Made by a program: the position numbers and the translations under genes. Positions 13,550 to 25,173 of a stretch of 64,000 bases of DNA are shown in pieces (the first letter of the stretch is position 1; each line of letters begins with the position of its first letter). The DNA lies in NCBI GenBank assembly GCA_021628825.1, contig JAJXRY010000002.1, forward strand, positions 124,001 to 188,000, read 5' to 3'. The stretch comes from Lachnospiraceae bacterium. GTDB taxonomy: Bacteria > Bacillota > Clostridia > Lachnospirales > Lachnospiraceae. A model generated the notes under the pieces. The model ran no database searches and was not told the DNA's origin. It was given only the letters and a program-made list of their open reading frames with translations.

Positions 13550-14678
13550 TCAGGATTTTTGAAAATCAACTGTGCAAAAATCTCTCAGGCACTCTCTCCA
13601 TACATGCCACTCATGATAGCCGGTATAAGTTTTGTGGGTAACCGGTACGCCCGTCTCTTCACAATCTGCAAGATATTTCTCTTGTTTTTTCTTAAGATCA
13701 GTCTCTCCTTCACCGCAGCCTAAAAATACCCTTTCCATAGGCCACTCTTTATTCTGGACGATCAGTCTCTTCATTTCATCGGTACGTACTCCGGAGAAAA
13801 TGCCCAATGCGCCAAACAAATCCGGATGATTTGCGGCAGCAAGAAGCGCCTGTGCAGATCCAAGCGAAAGACCCGCAACTGCCCTGTGCTTCCTGTCTGA
13901 AATGGTACGAAAATGTGCATCTGTGTATCCGATGCAATCCTTTGTAAGCTCACTGTCAAAGTCTCCCGGATAAAATACGGCCTGTTCACCCTCACAGAAA
14001 GCATAATTACAACAGGAAACCACAATCATTTCCCGGCATTTTCCTTCCGCAATCAGATTGTCCATGATGAAATTCAGCTTCCCGTTCCAGATCCATCCGG
14101 TCTCATTCTCTCCAACACCATGCATAATATAGAGAACCGGATAATTTTTGTTTCCCTGCTGATAGGTAGGCGGTGTATAAATATAGCAGCTCTTCATATG
14201 TCCGTTTACGCTGCTTACATACTTATGCAGCTGCACATCTCCATGAGGAACATCTTTGATAAACCAGAAATTCTGCCCCGGTTCCGGAAGTTCAAAGAAA
14301 TTCTTTGCCCCAAAGCATCCATAGCAAAAGGGAGCAATGGGGTTACGAACCTGCACTCCATCCACATACCAGTCATGATAATGGAATCCGGGAGCAATGC
14401 CCGACACTTTTTTTCGTATAATAACCCTCTGCATCCTTTTCGAGGACAATTCTGTCTTTTCCCATGCTTCCTCCCACACCCGAAACCTCCACGCTCTGTG
14501 CATCCGGTGCATACATGGAAAAAATTACCTCATTATCCTTTGTTACAATGATTCCCGGCCTATCTTCCTGATATCCAACAAATTCCTTTCCATTCTTTTT
14601 TATCAGCAATGCTTTTTTGTTAACAGGGTCAAAAAATAATGGATGTAATGTAATTGCCTGATTTAATTTACTTTGCAT
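13550..14678 (-). CDS. Alpha/beta-hydrolase esterase, paralogue, frame breaks
   Basis: Same two-part architecture as its downstream neighbour. N-terminal sandwich with DNEVIFSMYAPDAQSVEV and GIAPGFHYHDWYVDG; catalytic part with YPVLYIMHGVGENETGW, nucleophile elbow VAGLSLGSAQ and C-terminal GYHEWHVWREC. A seven-T run (14408-14414) breaks the frame near residue 95. Start ATG at 14678 with AAAGGAGA inside the end of the MATE gene, so translation is probably coupled. Probably cuts acetyl or feruloyl esters from oligosaccharides. The last codons are uncertain because of runs near 13560-13585. Confidence 0.76.
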
Positions 14679-16041
14679 GATTCATTTTCTCCTTTGAAAA
14701 AGTTTTTATCCACTTTCCGCTCCTCAAGCGGAATACACACCATATCGATTTACAAATCTGATCTATTTTCAGAAAAACATAGATCCAAAAAGCGTCCAGA
14801 TGCCATACCAGCCCCGCCAGAATTCCAAGGGGCAATGACGCAGCCCACAGAAAAATAATATCTGCCACCATGAGAAATTTCGTATCACCACCGCCACGGA
14901 GCACTCCCTTTGTCAGAATGCTGTTCATAGACTGAAAAATAACAATAAATGCGATGGCGTCCATAAGCTCACCGGCAATCTGAGCCGTTTCAGGTGTTAT
15001 ATTGTAAAGTCCGATAATGGGTCTGCTTAATACCTTGATCAGACCTCCGCCTAAAATGCCTACTACCAGGCCAAGAATCAGGAATGTCCAGGCCTGCTGC
15101 TGTGCCTTTTCCCGTTCACCATGGCCCAATGTGTGACCGGTCATAATGCAGCTGGCGTGACAGATTCCCTGAATTATCACGGTCGTAAGCTGCTGTGTAA
15201 CAACTGTTATTGAATTTGCCGATACAAATCCCGTTCCGACTCTTCCCATAACCATTGCTACCGCTGAAGTACCAAGAGCAAGCAGTGAATCCGAAACAAA
15301 TACCGGAATGCTGATAGAAACATAATCCTTAATCAGGGAATTACATTTCATCCGCAAATCCTTCAGTCGATAACCGATCTTGCGATCTACAAACAAAAAA
15401 TATCCACATATCAGCGAAAATTCAAATACTCTGGCAATCAGTGTTCCCACTCCTGCGCCTTCTACTTCCATCCTGGGAACTCCCAGCTTGCCGAATATAA
15501 ACATATAGTTGAATAGTATATTTACAAAAAAAGAACCTATGGATGTAAAGAGCGGAAAATTCACCTGTCCGACGCTTCGAAGCACAATCGTACAGGTCAT
15601 GGTCATTCCTTGCAGAAAATAGCAGTATACCATCCACTTAAAATATTGAACTCCTTGTGCAATTACCGCACTGTCATTAGTATACATCCTCATAAGCAGC
15701 TGAGGGATCAATATGGTTGGCAGCATAAACAGAACCGCAAGTACGATGCAAAGCCGCAGCATCAGGGTTATGGTCTTTTTCAGAGAAGTAATATCCTGCA
15801 TTCCCCAGAATCTTGAGGTCAGCACGCTGGCTCCCATGGCGATTCCCATACAGCAGATCTGGTATATATTCACAAACTGATTAGCCAGAGCCGTAGCAGA
15901 AAGCGAGGTTTCCCCAAGCTTTCCCACCATGACGGTATCGGTCATATTGACACCGATGGTGATCATGCTCTGCAGGGAAATCGGAATGGCGATAACTGCC
16001 ATTTTTTTATAAAAACTTTTGTCTTTTACCAGTAAATTCAT
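14668..16041 (-). CDS. MATE family exporter
   Basis: Intact, 457 residues, about 12 membrane segments in two similar halves: MAVIAIPISLQSMITIGVN near the start and a matching block around residue 240 (YVSISIPVFVSDSLLAL). The family exports cationic compounds or metabolites using Na+ or H+ gradients. Its place between GH51 and esterase genes suggests it may remove an inhibitory product such as a phenolic acid; that is inference. It overlaps the next esterase start by 11 nt. Confidence 0.9.
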   Translation of the reverse strand: MNLLVKDKSFYKKMAVIAIPISLQSMITIGVNMTDTVMVGKLGETSLSATALANQFVNIYQICCMGIAMGASVLTSRFWGMQDITSLKKTITLMLRLCIVLAVLFMLPTILIPQLLMRMYTNDSAVIAQGVQYFKWMVYCYFLQGMTMTCTIVLRSVGQVNFPLFTSIGSFFVNILFNYMFIFGKLGVPRMEVEGAGVGTLIARVFEFSLICGYFLFVDRKIGYRLKDLRMKCNSLIKDYVSISIPVFVSDSLLALGTSAVAMVMGRVGTGFVSANSITVVTQQLTTVIIQGICHASCIMTGHTLGHGEREKAQQQAWTFLILGLVVGILGGGLIKVLSRPIIGLYNITPETAQIAGELMDAIAFIVIFQSMNSILTKGVLRGGGDTKFLMVADIIFLWAASLPLGILAGLVWHLDAFWIYVFLKIDQICKSIWCVFRLRSGKWIKTFSKEKMNHAK

Positions 16042-16086
16042 AAAATTTGTCTTTCTATTCTCTTATCTTCTGTTCAGCGTCAACCT

Positions 16087-18577
16087 CTAAAACGCTTCGC
16101 ACTTCTTCAATCGCAAAACACTGACAGAATATGGCGGTGCCTCGTATACGAACTCTGAGGAAGCGCCATGCATATTCACGGTAATATTCTTCACCTTCTC
16201 CGGCTCTTCAAAGCTGTTTTCATCCCCCTTTTCACCGCTAAGAAGTGTTACGGTATAGTCGCCCTGTACCTGACAGTCCAGTGTAATGGAAACCGGATCC
16301 ACATCTCCTGCAAAATTAACCGCCTTAATAATGATTTCATCCTTGGTGTCAGTTACTACCGAAACAAAAGCAGGTCCGTAGGGAATCGAAATTTCCTTCT
16401 GAAGCTCACCGTCAACATACAGGCGAATCTGTTTTCCGTCCGTTTCATATCCAAAACGGTGATATTCTCCCGGTTTTACTGAAATAGCAAAGTCCTCAGT
16501 CAGCTTGTTGTCATGCATATAGCCAAACTCTTCCAGTGAACATTGTCCTCCATTAACCTTCCAAAGGAACGGACGCACCAAAGCTGCATCCCATTCTTTT
16601 TCCACTCCGGCCGTAATCACGAGCTGCTCCTCATAATAGGAACGAACCACCCTGGCACTGAATATACCCAACTCGAAGTAAGCATTTTCCTCAACAAAAA
16701 TATCGGTCTCAAATCTTCCATAAGTCTGGTCTTCTTCTCCAAATACCACAAAGCTCTTGGTCTCATCAGCCCATTCCAAAATACTGTGAAATTCCTTTTT
16801 CTGCTCCTCATCCGGAAGCTGAAGCAGGCGGCCATCCTCTGTATCCTGCACATGTCCCATTAATTCATGAGTAATCTTTGCTTCTTCTCCATTCCAAATG
16901 GGATTTCTGAACCGAAGTTCCTTATTGGATTTTAAAGATGCCATTCCGGTTCTCGGACGATAAACACGTCCTCCCTCATCTTCGGATCGCACCACATATT
17001 CTCCGCGATTTTGACCGAACATTTTCCAGACATAATAAGTAGGGATTCCAAGAATCTGATGATTATTGAAACGAATCAGATTAGGATACCACGCTCTGTA
17101 ATTTACATTTTTCAAATAATGGAGCATAAGAGGCCAATGTTACGATATCCTGATTTTTTTCTCAATACCCATAAGGAAAGCCGCTTCTCCCAGAGCAGCA
17201 TACAACTGTCCCATATAGTTGCCTTCGTTTACAGCCACCTCTCCTACAAAGATTTTTGGTCCCTTACGATCGTAGTCATCATAATAATTTACACGTTCTG
17301 CAAAGAACTCTGTCGTATTGTAAAAATGTTCATCCACGCACTCGGCAGGACAACCATTTTTTTCTCTACATGCTCATTGGCTATGGTTTTAATCTGGGGA
17401 TACAGTTCCTTTACCTTCTTATAAATCATGTTGTAACGCTTTTCATAATCCGGACCCCAGTTTTCATTACCAATTTCCAGATAGGTCATTTTAAAGGGTT
17501 CCGGATGCCCCATAGAAGCACGAAGCCTTCCCCATTTGCTTTCCTTAGAGCCGATAGCATATTCAATGGCATCCAGTGTATCCTGTACCATTTCATCAAG
17601 AGCCTCTCCTTCCAGAAGGACACTCTTTCTTCCCTGACAGGTCATTCCGCAGTTACATACATACAGGGGCTCCATCCCCAGATCCTCGCAAAGCTGCAGA
17701 TATTCATGAAAGCCAAGTCCTAATGTACTTCTGTAATGCCATACAAACAGCTTACTGGGTCTTTCCCATGCCGGACCTACCGTATCCCGAAATCTCATCG
17801 CTGTGGACGGTGTCGTTCCTTCCACAATACAGCCTCCGGGAAACGCATAAACTTTGGGCTCATTCCCTTAAGCTTTTCTACAAGATCTGTTCTGAGTCCA
17901 TGCCCCATGTAGGTATTGTCAGGCATTAGTGAAATAAATCCCAGCAGAACCTCTCCGCCTTCTTTGCAGGAAATAGTAAGCTGTGCCTCGTGACAATCCT
18001 CAGCTGCTGTCAGCTTCATGTCATATCTTGTATACTCCTGACCGGAAACCACCAGACTGTTTCCAGCCAGTACTTTTCCCTGGTATTCGATCGCTACGTC
18101 CAGTCCTATTTCTTCCTTTGCTTTTGCAAATAAATACAAAGAATAACTTTCTCCAGCCTTTACAGATATACCGCAGTAACCGGTATTAGTCAGAGATCCG
18201 TCCTTTTCAAACTGCATACGCAGAGCAGCATCCCGATGTTCATTCAGGGTATCCGTCAGTTCCAGTTCCATCTTTGCATTGTGTGTATACCATGCCGGTA
18301 TTTCTGTCTCCGGAATATTGTTGCCCTTTACCCAGCGGCATAAGCCTTCTCCGTTGCAAAACTCATCCAGCCATCCGGATACGGTTTTTACATGGACGCC
18401 ATCCTCCTGCTGTATATAGCCCTCCGGTAAAACGGAATCTTCGAAGCTTCTGTTTCGAAGCATTTCCGGATAAAGTCCTCCGTCTCCGGCACGGTTAATG
18501 TCTTCAAAAAAGATTCCGTATAAATCCCTGGCTGTCTCAAATCGTCTTTCCTTTGTTTTAATCTTTAACTTGCTCAT
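16087..18577 (-). CDS. GH51 alpha-L-arabinofuranosidase, frame breaks
   Basis: Releases terminal arabinofuranose from arabinoxylan or arabinan oligomers. The N-terminal carbohydrate-binding-like part (residues 1-230) begins with RFETARDLYGIFFEDINRAGDGG, signature of the family. The TIM barrel has YLEIGNENWGPDY with the acid/base Glu and KIFVGEVAVNEG with the nucleophile Glu, then a C-terminal beta-sandwich. Frame breaks lie at a C/G cluster near 17837-17843, T 17357-17363, T 17154-17160 and T 17108-17112; corrected, the protein is about 830 residues. No signal peptide, so probably intracellular. Start ATG at 18577 after AAAGGAG. Confidence 0.88.
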
Positions 18578-18591
18578 TGTAGGCTCCTTTT

Positions 18592-21212
18592 TTACATACC
18601 AAGAGTTTTTATCACTACCTGTGCCAGAATTCTGGCAAGATAATCATTGGGGTGATTTAACCAGTTTCCGGTTATATCAATGTATCGTTTTCTCTTTCCG
18701 ATTTCTTTTTGAACTGCCTGTATATCTGCTATAGCAACTCCCATACCTTCTAAGCCCTTCAGACTTTCACTGTATTCATCCTGATGTGCCCAGAAATGGT
18801 GTGGCTCCGTAGCAGCCAGTTCATTGGGAAGCGTAGAAGCAATCAATAAAAATTCCGTTTTCGGACTAACCTTCCGGATTGCCTCCATGAGTCTGCATGT
18901 TTTATTTCTGTATTCTTCCATACCGCAACGGTCATTCATTCCAAAACCCAGAATTACCAGATCCGGATGGAAGTTGGCTGCACGCTGGGATGAATTTTCG
19001 ATTGCCCATTCGGAATCCACTCCTCCTACCGATGTGTTGTGGAAGCATACCGGACTCTGCCATTTTTCCTCCATCTGATGGAACAACAGCTCTGCCCAGG
19101 TAGGCTGTCCCGGCTTCTGTCCATACATACCGCTGCAGTCACAGCCACAGCACACGCTGTCCCCATACAAAAACGATCTTAACGGGTTCTCCTACTTCCA
19201 GCTTTGCAGAGAGCTTTGGCAGTTTGTCCAGTTGACTTTCCGGAGCGGAAAGTAACTCCTTCTTCGTTGCCTTATAGGTAACTGCGATCTGTTTCTCTGT
19301 AACAAGCTTCGGATTGCCTATGGCACATAGGTTTAAGAATTTTCCGTTGGTAGTCACTAGCGGACCGAAATCTTTTGCAAATTCGCTTGCTTCTCCTGCC
19401 TTCTTTGCCGTATCAAAGTCCGGATAGAGGAAAGTATCCCATCCGGTTACCGGTATGTGACTCCCTTCAGGAATTACCAGCTCATCTCCCTCTACAAGGT
19501 AATCGATCCCCTCTTCATATACTGTTTCCCCATCATAGCTTTCTACGGACAAAACTTCTTTTGGAGTCCACAGGAAAGAAGCCCTGCATTCATTCTCATC
19601 AGCAACTGCTGCAAAGGTTTCCCGGAAGCAATACTCGCCTTCCCATATCGGCTCCAGCCATTCTTTATGGAAAACCTTTCCTATCGGAAGGGTTTTCTTG
19701 ATCTGCTCTTGTAAAAATTCCTTAAAGGGTGTCACCCATCCGCAGTTCACTACCGGTCTATCTGACATGAAGATCATCTCACAGGGCTTTTCTTTTTCAT
19801 ATGGATACCAGTAGGGCATTGGCTTTCCGTCCGCATCATTGCCGTTTGGATCACCTGTTTTTTTATGAAATTCACCCAGTAATTGCACATCATTCTGAAA
19901 GATCGTAATGCTGCCCCACAAAGGGTCTCCAGCATTTCGCCAGTGTTTCAAAGAAAAAAACCATAAATCTACAGAATGGAAGGTTCCGGCATTATCCCAT
20001 CCTGGAATATCTGGATCAAACCTGTAATAATAGTAGGGCTTTTTTTCACCTGCACTTTTTTTATCTGAAAAAAAGACACTTGATCGTACATTCAATTCCG
20101 TTTACCTTCGCATATTTTCCATCAGAATCCTCCTGCATTGCCTCGGGAAAGCGCAAAAAGGTCTCAGCATTCTTTCCGAAAATCTCTTCTGCTTTCTTTT
20201 TCAAATCTTCTTTTGAGGAAGCTTCTATATAACTGGGAAATTCATCTGAAGTATTTCCAGACATAACGGGAACATTTACATGCTTGCCTTCCATGAAAAA
20301 GAACCATTGGGTCACCTACACAGAACTTGTGATCCAATACGGTAAACATAGCCGGAAATATTTTGGTATATTCCTCATACTTGTCACGAATCGTAGCCGC
20401 ATCCAGCTTACGAGCCTGCTCAATAGTCGGGCAGCCCAGGAAAGAAAGAAAATGCTGTCCGTTTTCCTCAGCATGCCACAATTCCTCCGGCACTCCGATT
20501 CCTCCAACCTGATAAGGAGAGCGAATCATTGCACTCATCACTACTGCACGATGAAATAAGCCTTGATTATCCATACATGCCATCTGACTCATAACACTTC
20601 CGCCTCCGGCTGACTGTCCTGCAATGGTCACATTACCCGGATCTCCACCAAAGAAAGCAATATTTCTCTGTACCCATCGAAGTGCTGCCTGCTGATCCAG
20701 ACTTCCAAAATTAGTCGGTGCGTCAGGCTGCTCCTCTGTCAGCTGAGGATGTGCCAAAAATCCAAAAACATTAACCCGGTAGTTTACCGTTACAACAACC
20801 ACGCCGCGACGTGCAATTCTCTCTCCGTCAAATTCCATTTCGGCAGGATATCCACACTGGAGTCCTCCTCCGAAAAAAACCATACCAAAACCGGCTGTTT
20901 TTCTGTTACTTCTTTAGCACCTGTCCATACGTTCAAATACAGACAGTCCTCATCCATGGCAATTTCCGGATCCACATGCCACTCACGGATATACACGTTA
21001 TCACCGATTCCCGGGACGCTCTGCATGGAAATCGGAGCAAAGCGATAGCATTCACGAACTCCATCCCAGTCTTCACAGGGCTGGGGTGCTCTCCATCTGT
21101 TCTCTCCTACCGGAGGAGCCGCAAAAGGGATTCCCTTAAATGCAGTTATTCTAGGATCTGCGGCTTCAATACCTTTCACCCATCCATTTTCTGTCTGTAC
21201 TGTTCTCAGCAT
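18592..21212 (-). CDS. Carboxylesterase type B fused to SGNH esterase, frame breaks
   Basis: Two hydrolases appear joined in one protein of about 870 residues. The N-terminal part is a type B carboxylesterase: TAFKGIPFAAPPVG, EDCLYLNVW, the nucleophile motif TIAGQSAGGGS, and the C-terminal FHSVDLWF His region. It runs without a stop into a sandwich domain (KEWLEPIWEGEYCFRETF) and then an SGNH hydrolase with YGDSVCCGCDCSG (Ser), GFGMNDR (Asn) and NHPND (His). Breaks at 20873-20879, 20296-20300, 20068-20074 and 19169-19173 are all A runs. I find no in-frame ATG, GTG or TTG near the domain boundary, which favours fusion. Likely deacetylates hemicellulose oligomers. Start ATG at 21212 after GGAGG. 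Confidence 0.75.
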
Positions 21213-21235
21213 AATTCCAACCTCCGCTAATTTTA

Positions 21236-23199
21236 CTATTTCTTTCTGGGATCAATGTCATAAATCCTATTAGGATCAAGCTCTGCAAAAGGTCCTGGCA
21301 GGCATCTTCCATTCTCAATTTCTATTCCATAAAAATCTGCCTGTATCAATGCACTCGCATCTACTGATCGCGTCTTTTCCGGTTCAAATACAAAATTTCT
21401 TTTCTCCAGTTCACCCGGGAACGCAAAGGGTTTCTTTGCCGCCTTTTTGCAGGTAAAAAGTCAGCTTTTTCTGTATCAACATCAACGTCAAACCAGGCCT
21501 CCTGTCCATGCAGGTCAAAGCCGTAAAATTCCTGCCAAGCAGGAAGATGCAGGCATACCGGAGGCTGTGGATAAAGGATTCTCAGGTAACCGCCCTCTTC
21601 CTTTACGTAGCAATTACCCTCTGCCTCGTTGACCTTGGTGGGCATCTTTATGGCCGCCTCCTCGCAATGATAGAAAATATTATTGATAAGCTTTGCATCC
21701 ACAGAAGTTCCGCCTCTGTTCATTCCTTCCGCCCGGAATGAAACAGGCTTTGCGAAATATCCTGCACTGCGGCAGTTTCCTATGAGATTATTCACAATTC
21801 TTAGGTGATCCGTGCCTTCGCCATAAATACCGTAACCGTTCACGACATCATGTTCTTCCATCTTGTACCAGCCGGTTGATCCAGGCTCAACCGGAATTTT
21901 CTTCGGATCAAAACGTCCCTCTACATTCCAGATTATGTTGTTATCGATCAGGTTGACTCCATCTCTTGTACACTCAATAAAGATAGCTTCTCTCTGCTCC
22001 TTGCCATCCAGGAACAGATTTCCTGTAATTCGGTTATTTTCGTTTCCACAATCAAGCCAAATATGATCCGCCCGGAATGTATTCCGAAACACATTGTGAC
22101 GGATCAGGCCATCTACACTGTTATGAAGCTTGATAGCTCCTGCTTCCCAGGAAAGCTCCATTTTCTGCCAGCCCGTTCCCTCGATCAGGTTGTCCTCTAT
22201 CAGCATATGAGCAGCAAAAAGTCCAGCGATGCCGCATACTCCCGCATCTTTGATTGTGCATCTTCTCACTACGCTGTGACCGATCACCTGTCCCGGAATC
22301 AGTTCGTGATGCCAGCATTCATTTCCTACATCGATGCCTATCGCATTGGACCAGTCAATGGTGCAGTCCTCGATGATCCAGTGGTGGCCTCTGTAACAGG
22401 AAAGAGCTCCCCGCTGAGGAACCGGTGCTCCTGTAGCCGCATGGGCACAGGTAATTCCCTTTACTTTAATATAAGAAAGGAAGGGGAGCTCCGGTGCGAA
22501 GCACTGCTCTCTGCATGTAATCTCAATCTTATGGTCTGAAGGATCTGCATCTCCCGGCAGACGGAAATGAACTGTCTGTCCATTGGCTTCTACCCAGTAG
22601 CTTCCCTGACATTTAGACATCTGATTATATAAAGCCACCTGCTGCAGAGGTTTTCCATCACAGAAAATCATTCCTCTTCGGTTCAGATAAGTAGTCATAT
22701 CTGTTTTTTTCATATTCAATAAATAATCTGTCGTGTAATATATTAACCGCACAAAAACGGGTTATATCCTTTGAAAAGTTCTGGATTCAGGCGATATTCC
22801 CATATGCGGATTTTTTCCCTGTCTATTTCATCTTTAAAATTCCCCTGAACACGCCAACCGGTGCTGGGGTTAAAATCTGTAACTAATTCAGAGGCCTTAA
22901 TAACAACCTCATCGTCTCCATAAGCTTCAAAACTTACCATATTCTCCGGAGATGATCCTCCGGCTGTTGGGTGCACACACTCCCGATATTCCCCACCATG
23001 AATCAAAACACGGCTGCCTGCTGTTGCCAGCTTTGCCGCAGCATTAATTGTTTTCAGCGGTTTCTCCAAACTACCCTCATTTGCATCATCCGCCATAGGG
23101 TGATTCTGATTAACATGAATTTCTTTTTTTATAAGTTACCGGCACCTCCCAAAAATTCAAAAGGATTTTTCCGTTTGGTAAAATTGCTGAATGATCCAT
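21236..23199 (-). CDS. Right-handed beta-helix (pectin-lyase-fold) protein, frame breaks
   Basis: Begins with the domain start EGSLEKPLKTINAAAKLA common to parallel beta-helix carbohydrate enzymes, then repeated short rungs such as GHHWIIEDCTIDWSN, HMLIEDNLIEG, GLIRHNVFRNTF and NRITGNLFLDG. The activity cannot be assigned; such proteins in Gram-positive xylan loci are often predicted intracellular hydrolases or epimerases. Breaks at T 23124-23130, A 22753-22757, T 22704-22710 and T 21466-21470, all run-length changes. The corrected C-terminus ends DPNRIYDIDPRKK at 21236. Start ATG at 23197-23199 is a best guess (AGGCAGGA upstream). It sits just beyond a terminator. Confidence 0.68.
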
Positions 23200-23219
23200 A
23201 TTGTTCCTGCCTTTCTGCT

Positions 23220-23256
23220 AAAAAAACAAGGCGCCTCTTCCGGTAAGAGGCGCCTC
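23220..23256 (-). terminator. Partial terminator after the solute-binding protein gene
   Basis: Minus-strand stem AGGCGCCTCTT/AAGAGGCGCCT followed by a T run. It separates the transporter genes from the downstream enzyme genes, probably lowering but not stopping read-through. Confidence 0.85.
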
Positions 23257-23325
23257 AAAATCAATCGTACCAGAATTGGTAACTATTTAGAACCAATTTT
23301 GAAATTACTGCAATCGCTGTATTGG

Positions 23326-25101
23326 TTATTTTGCAGCAACTGCATTCTTAGCATCTAATTCAATCTGATACTTATCGGTATCAAACTTTACAAGATCCTG
23401 GAATCCATAGCCGTCCAGAGTTTTGGACATTTCATCCCATAATGCATCAAAGTTTGCATCATCTGATGCGTAAATCATTCTCCAGGAATAATCACAAACA
23501 GTTTCATTACACTGGTTACGGATAACAGAGATATCTGCTGTATCTGTAGGAAGAGAGACGCTTACGTTAGGGCTGATTACCAGCTTGTTGTTCTTCTTCA
23601 TATAATCAGCAGGCTCCTCAGCATCAAATCTTTCACGCCATTCCCTCTTCATGTCGGTCAGAGTTTCTTCCTTGTAGCTGCTCCAGTAGGTTACTGCGTA
23701 AGTCTCACCGGTCAGAGGATTAATGCTGTTCGCATTAACAATCCACTGGTTAATGGCATTATTTCCATCATTATATCCGCCGCCACCCCATTCTTCCGGA
23801 ACATTGAGGTTATCCATAAGTGCATTGGAATTAATCTGGGTAAGCTTTCCATCTTCGCCCACTTCGTAGTTAAAGCCTTCAATTCCAGCATGCTGGAACA
23901 TTAATCCTTCCGGACTTGCATACCAGTCAAGGAATTCCATAATTTTTGCATACTTTTCATCATCCACTTGTGAACCAACTGCCCAAACACGACCGGAACC
24001 ATAATAAGCATCTGCATCGGTGTAATATTCCTGATCTGCTACAGGAGTAAAGATAAATCCTGTTCCATCCTTCAGTCTTTCTGTGGAATTCCAGAAACCT
24101 GTCTGCCAGCTATACCACATCAGATAAACCTGACCTGCGCTCATCTTTGCACATGCTGAGTTCCAATCCTGAGTAGCGGAATCCGGGTCAACAAGACCTC
24201 TCTGGTTAGCTTCATAGAGGAATTTCAAAATCTTATAATAAGTGCCGTTCTTATCTGTTAACGGAATAAAGGTTCCGTCCGGTTTTAAGATGGCAGAGCC
24301 CTTAATCTTCTCACCATACCAGGTGGTCAGCTGAACAACGTTGGCAATACCAAGCATTCCGTCACCACCATCCCAGTCAGGCCACAGAGACATTGCATAG
24401 CATGCATCTCCTGCATCATTAGTGGGGTGTTTTTCCATCATCTGCTCTAAAACATCAAGCAATCCATCAAGATCCGCAATATCAGGGGTACCCAGTTCCT
24501 TATAAAGATCCCAACGAAGTAAAGGGCTTGAGTAAATGGTATCCTGGGAATAGGATGTAGGAGATGTACTCAGCATTTCGGTAGGAATGCCATAGGTTGC
24601 GCCGTTGTCATTTCCTTCCAGTCCATTATTCAGTACATCAATCTGATCCTTGTAATCTGCAAGATTTGAATAATTCCAGATGTCAGCACTGATATCCTTA
24701 ATCAGTCCGGCATCAACACATTCTTTAAACTGGCCGGATTCCAGAATCAGAATATCTCCGAGATTACCACTGCTGGAACGTGTCTGATAAATTGCATCGC
24801 CTGCTACCTGAGGAGCAATAATGTTCAATTCAATGTTGAAACGATCCTTAACAACCTTTGCAAACCATCCTGTCTGTACGCCCTGATAGTTTGCGGCTAC
24901 GTCGAAAATTTCAATCGTCATGGTGTCTCCATCAGAAGCAGTGCTATCTGTCGAATCTGCTTCCGCCGTCGTTTCTGTGCTTTTTTCACTCTCTGAAGCT
25001 GCTGAACTGTCAGCTGACTTGGAAGAGCTGCCACATCCTGCCAGCAGGCTTGCTGTCATGGCACCTGCACACAGGAGTGAAATAAGTTTTTTACCTTTCA
25101 T
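23326..25101 (-). CDS. ABC sugar transporter, solute-binding lipoprotein
   Basis: Intact 591-residue lipoprotein of the LplA-like (family 1) extracellular binding proteins that deliver oligosaccharides to the LplB/LplC permeases. Signal peptide MKGKKLISLLCAGAMTASLL with lipobox LAGC at about residues 22-25, then a Ser/Thr/Glu-rich linker. The mature part has many Trp and Tyr residues expected in a sugar site (WPDWDGGDG, YSWQTGFW). Start ATG at 25099-25101 preferred over an upstream in-frame codon because AGAGAGGG precedes it. Third gene after the two permeases. Confidence 0.9.
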   Translation of the reverse strand: MKGKKLISLLCAGAMTASLLAGCGSSSKSADSSAASESEKSTETTAEADSTDSTASDGDTMTIEIFDVAANYQGVQTGWFAKVVKDRFNIELNIIAPQVAGDAIYQTRSSSGNLGDILILESGQFKECVDAGLIKDISADIWNYSNLADYKDQIDVLNNGLEGNDNGATYGIPTEMLSTSPTSYSQDTIYSSPLLRWDLYKELGTPDIADLDGLLDVLEQMMEKHPTNDAGDACYAMSLWPDWDGGDGMLGIANVVQLTTWYGEKIKGSAILKPDGTFIPLTDKNGTYYKILKFLYEANQRGLVDPDSATQDWNSACAKMSAGQVYLMWYSWQTGFWNSTERLKDGTGFIFTPVADQEYYTDADAYYGSGRVWAVGSQVDDEKYAKIMEFLDWYASPEGLMFQHAGIEGFNYEVGEDGKLTQINSNALMDNLNVPEEWGGGGYNDGNNAINQWIVNANSINPLTGETYAVTYWSSYKEETLTDMKREWRERFDAEEPADYMKKNNKLVISPNVSVSLPTDTADISVIRNQCNETVCDYSWRMIYASDDANFDALWDEMSKTLDGYGFQDLVKFDTDKYQIELDAKNAVAAK

Positions 25102-25173
25102 AATTCCCTCTCTTTCCCGCACAAATTGCGCTAATAAATTTTATAACTAATCAACAGGGCATGTGCCTGTTCA

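Noticed and set aside
23100..23260. A short upstream peptide gene ending GGAGNL before the beta-helix gene
   Set aside because: A frame exists but has no start with a ribosome site and runs through the terminator.
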